Assembly: GCA_037441725.1 (NCBI GenBank)
Contig: JBBIRT010000043.1
Span: 1-24,024 of the forward strand
Length of the DNA stretch: 24,024 nucleotides
Source of the DNA: JBBIRT01 sp037441725
Lineage (GTDB): Bacteria > Desulfobacterota > BSN033 > UBA1163
Reading direction: 5' to 3'
The notes beneath the pieces are model-generated. The model made no database searches, was not told the DNA's origin, and saw nothing but the letters and a program-made list of their open reading frames with translations. Position numbers and translations under genes: made by a program. Shown here piece after piece: positions 23,077 through 24,024 of the stretch (position 1 is its first letter; each line of letters opens with the position of its first letter).

Positions 23077-23832
23077 TCAAAAGATCATGGATGCAGAAAT
23101 TCCCTTTTTTTCAAACCCTTCCATTAACTCCCTCCCAACGATATTAAAATAATCATCCTGGAGATATCGTTCCAGATTCGCCTTTTGATAAATGGCCTTG
23201 ACCTTATGGGTATAATTCATTCGATCGATAAGGATTTCATCTACGAGACCCTCCAACATCCTCACCATCGATTTTGGATCCAAAGGAAGCATGGGACCGA
23301 TGAAGGCATAGGTGTGGATCTTCTCCTGATGTAAGGATCTTAATGTTTTGACTCGGGCATGGATCGGAGGAGAATACGGTTCGAAGATCCGTTTCATCCC
23401 CTCATCATGGGTTGTGATTGAAAGGCCTACTTCAATCTTTCTAAACCTTTTAAAAAGATCCATGTCCCTTTCACAAAGAGACGAGCGGGTTAAGATGTGA
23501 ATGGAAGGTTGAACCTCAAGCAGGGCTTCTAAACATCTTCGGGTCAGTTGATATCTTTTTTCAATGGGCTGGTAGGGGTCGGTCACCGTGCTAAGAGTAA
23601 TGACCCCCTTGCTTGCCTGTTTTAACTGTTTCCTCAGAAGGGAAGGAGCATTTACCTTGACATCAATAAATTCGCCCCAGGGTTCATGGTGGCCAGTGAA
23701 ACGTTTCATAAAACTGGCGTAACAGTATCGACAGCCATGTCCACATCCCACATAGGGATTGATACCATAATCAAAGCCAGGGATGGCGGTCTTGGTTAAA
23801 ATGCTTTTGGCAAGGATCTCTTTGATTCTCAT
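23077..23832 (-). CDS. SPL-like radical SAM protein (COG1533 type)
   Basis: A 251-residue radical-SAM protein related to spore photoproduct lyase but without its DNA-repair context. The cluster motif is C30-GHG-C34-RY-C37 (CX3CX2C) followed by YASFMKRF. WGEFIDVKVNAPSLL, GVITLSTVTDPYQPIEKRYQLTRRCLEALL, and the RVKTLRSLHQEKIHTYAFIGPMLP segment are typical of the COG1533 group. The organism need not form spores; most members have no proven substrate. A promoter lies so close to the ATG that the mRNA may have no leader, and no Shine-Dalgarno is visible. Confidence 0.88.
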   Translation of the reverse strand: MRIKEILAKSILTKTAIPGFDYGINPYVGCGHGCRYCYASFMKRFTGHHEPWGEFIDVKVNAPSLLRKQLKQASKGVITLSTVTDPYQPIEKRYQLTRRCLEALLEVQPSIHILTRSSLCERDMDLFKRFRKIEVGLSITTHDEGMKRIFEPYSPPIHARVKTLRSLHQEKIHTYAFIGPMLPLDPKSMVRMLEGLVDEILIDRMNYTHKVKAIYQKANLERYLQDDYFNIVGRELMEGFEKKGISASMIF

Positions 23833-23839
23833 AATCCGT

Positions 23840-23868
23840 ATTATAACGAAGATCGATAGAAATCTGAA
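23840..23868 (-). promoter_or_regulatory. Promoter of the SPL-like gene
   Basis: On the minus strand TATAAT (23840-23845) has TTCAGA (23863-23868, four of six consensus bases) 17 bp upstream. Only seven bases separate the -10 element from the ATG at 23832, so transcription should begin at or next to the start codon. Confidence 0.55.
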
Positions 23869-23877
23869 GTCTCAGGG

Positions 23878-23953
23878 AATGCCTCACTGAAGTGGGAATC
23901 CCTGTTAGAATCAGGCAGGGATATCTCCGAAAATTTTATCAAGCGGAGCACTT
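23878..23953 (-). repeat. Dispersed 76-bp repeat, copy B (inverted relative to copy A)
   Basis: The reverse complement of this segment matches 1-76 at about 70 of 76 positions. Here an inner 7-bp inverted repeat, ATCCCTG/CAGGGAT, is intact, which copy A has partly lost. The sequence beyond 23953 (to 24024) has no further recognisable feature. A 15-base fragment at 22613-22627 resembles the middle of this copy (14 of 15). Confidence 0.8.
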
Positions 23954-24024
23954 CAAAAAGGGGTGGGTAAAAGTCATTTCATTCAACTAATCATAACACA
24001 CAAGTGTATAAGAAATTCTGTAGT

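Noticed and set aside
23077..23832. Calling the minus-strand gene a true spore photoproduct lyase (splB)
   Set aside because: It is shorter than SplB, and no sporulation genes are nearby; only COG1533-type membership is supported.

Overview
This 24-kb window carries mostly housekeeping genes from a moderately AT-rich bacterium. The mix fits a Deltaproteobacteria/Desulfobacterota-type anaerobe: two radical-SAM proteins, a small one-cluster ferredoxin, a geranylgeranyl-reductase-family flavoprotein, an mfd gene followed by three PpiC/SurA-type chaperones, and a gap-pgk-tpiA-secG-tRNA-Leu block. The lineage is inferred from gene content only. I see no CRISPR array, transposase, phage gene or rRNA.

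Layout. 1-500 is non-coding and holds a dispersed repeat family; a 76-bp copy at the first base recurs inverted at 23878-23953. 576-1076 (+) is a small exported NTF2-like protein. 1104-2924 (-) is a lexA-dinB SOS unit with a readable promoter and a perfect 20-bp palindromic operator. 3030-3608 (+) is a methyltransferase divergent from lexA. 3617-5930 (-) runs PHP phosphoesterase, a possible 34-residue basic protein, then a radical-SAM protein. 6012-6391 is a divergent regulatory region containing a strong promoter and an intrinsic terminator directly before a sigma-70-family gene (6392-7687, +). 7743-9257 (-) holds ferredoxin, a DedA-type membrane protein and a PPOX-fold flavoprotein.

9766-18946 (+) is a long co-directional run: LhgO-like oxidoreductase, geranylgeranyl-reductase-family protein, DUF2062 membrane protein, mfd, and three tandem PpiC proteins. 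The first two PpiC proteins are lipoproteins; the third has a one-base frameshift. 18960-22531 (-) is the lower-glycolysis operon gap-pgk-tpiA with secG and tRNA-Leu(GAG) at its end. 22768-22989 (+) is an FmdB-type zinc ribbon. 23077-23832 (-) is an SPL-like radical-SAM protein that may be translated from a leaderless mRNA.

The least expected signals are the terminator/antiterminator-like leader of the sigma gene, that sigma factor's changed -10-reading residues, the lexA operator, the 34-codon coupled ORF, and the inverted 76-bp repeats bounding the window. None amounts to a clearly new multi-gene system.
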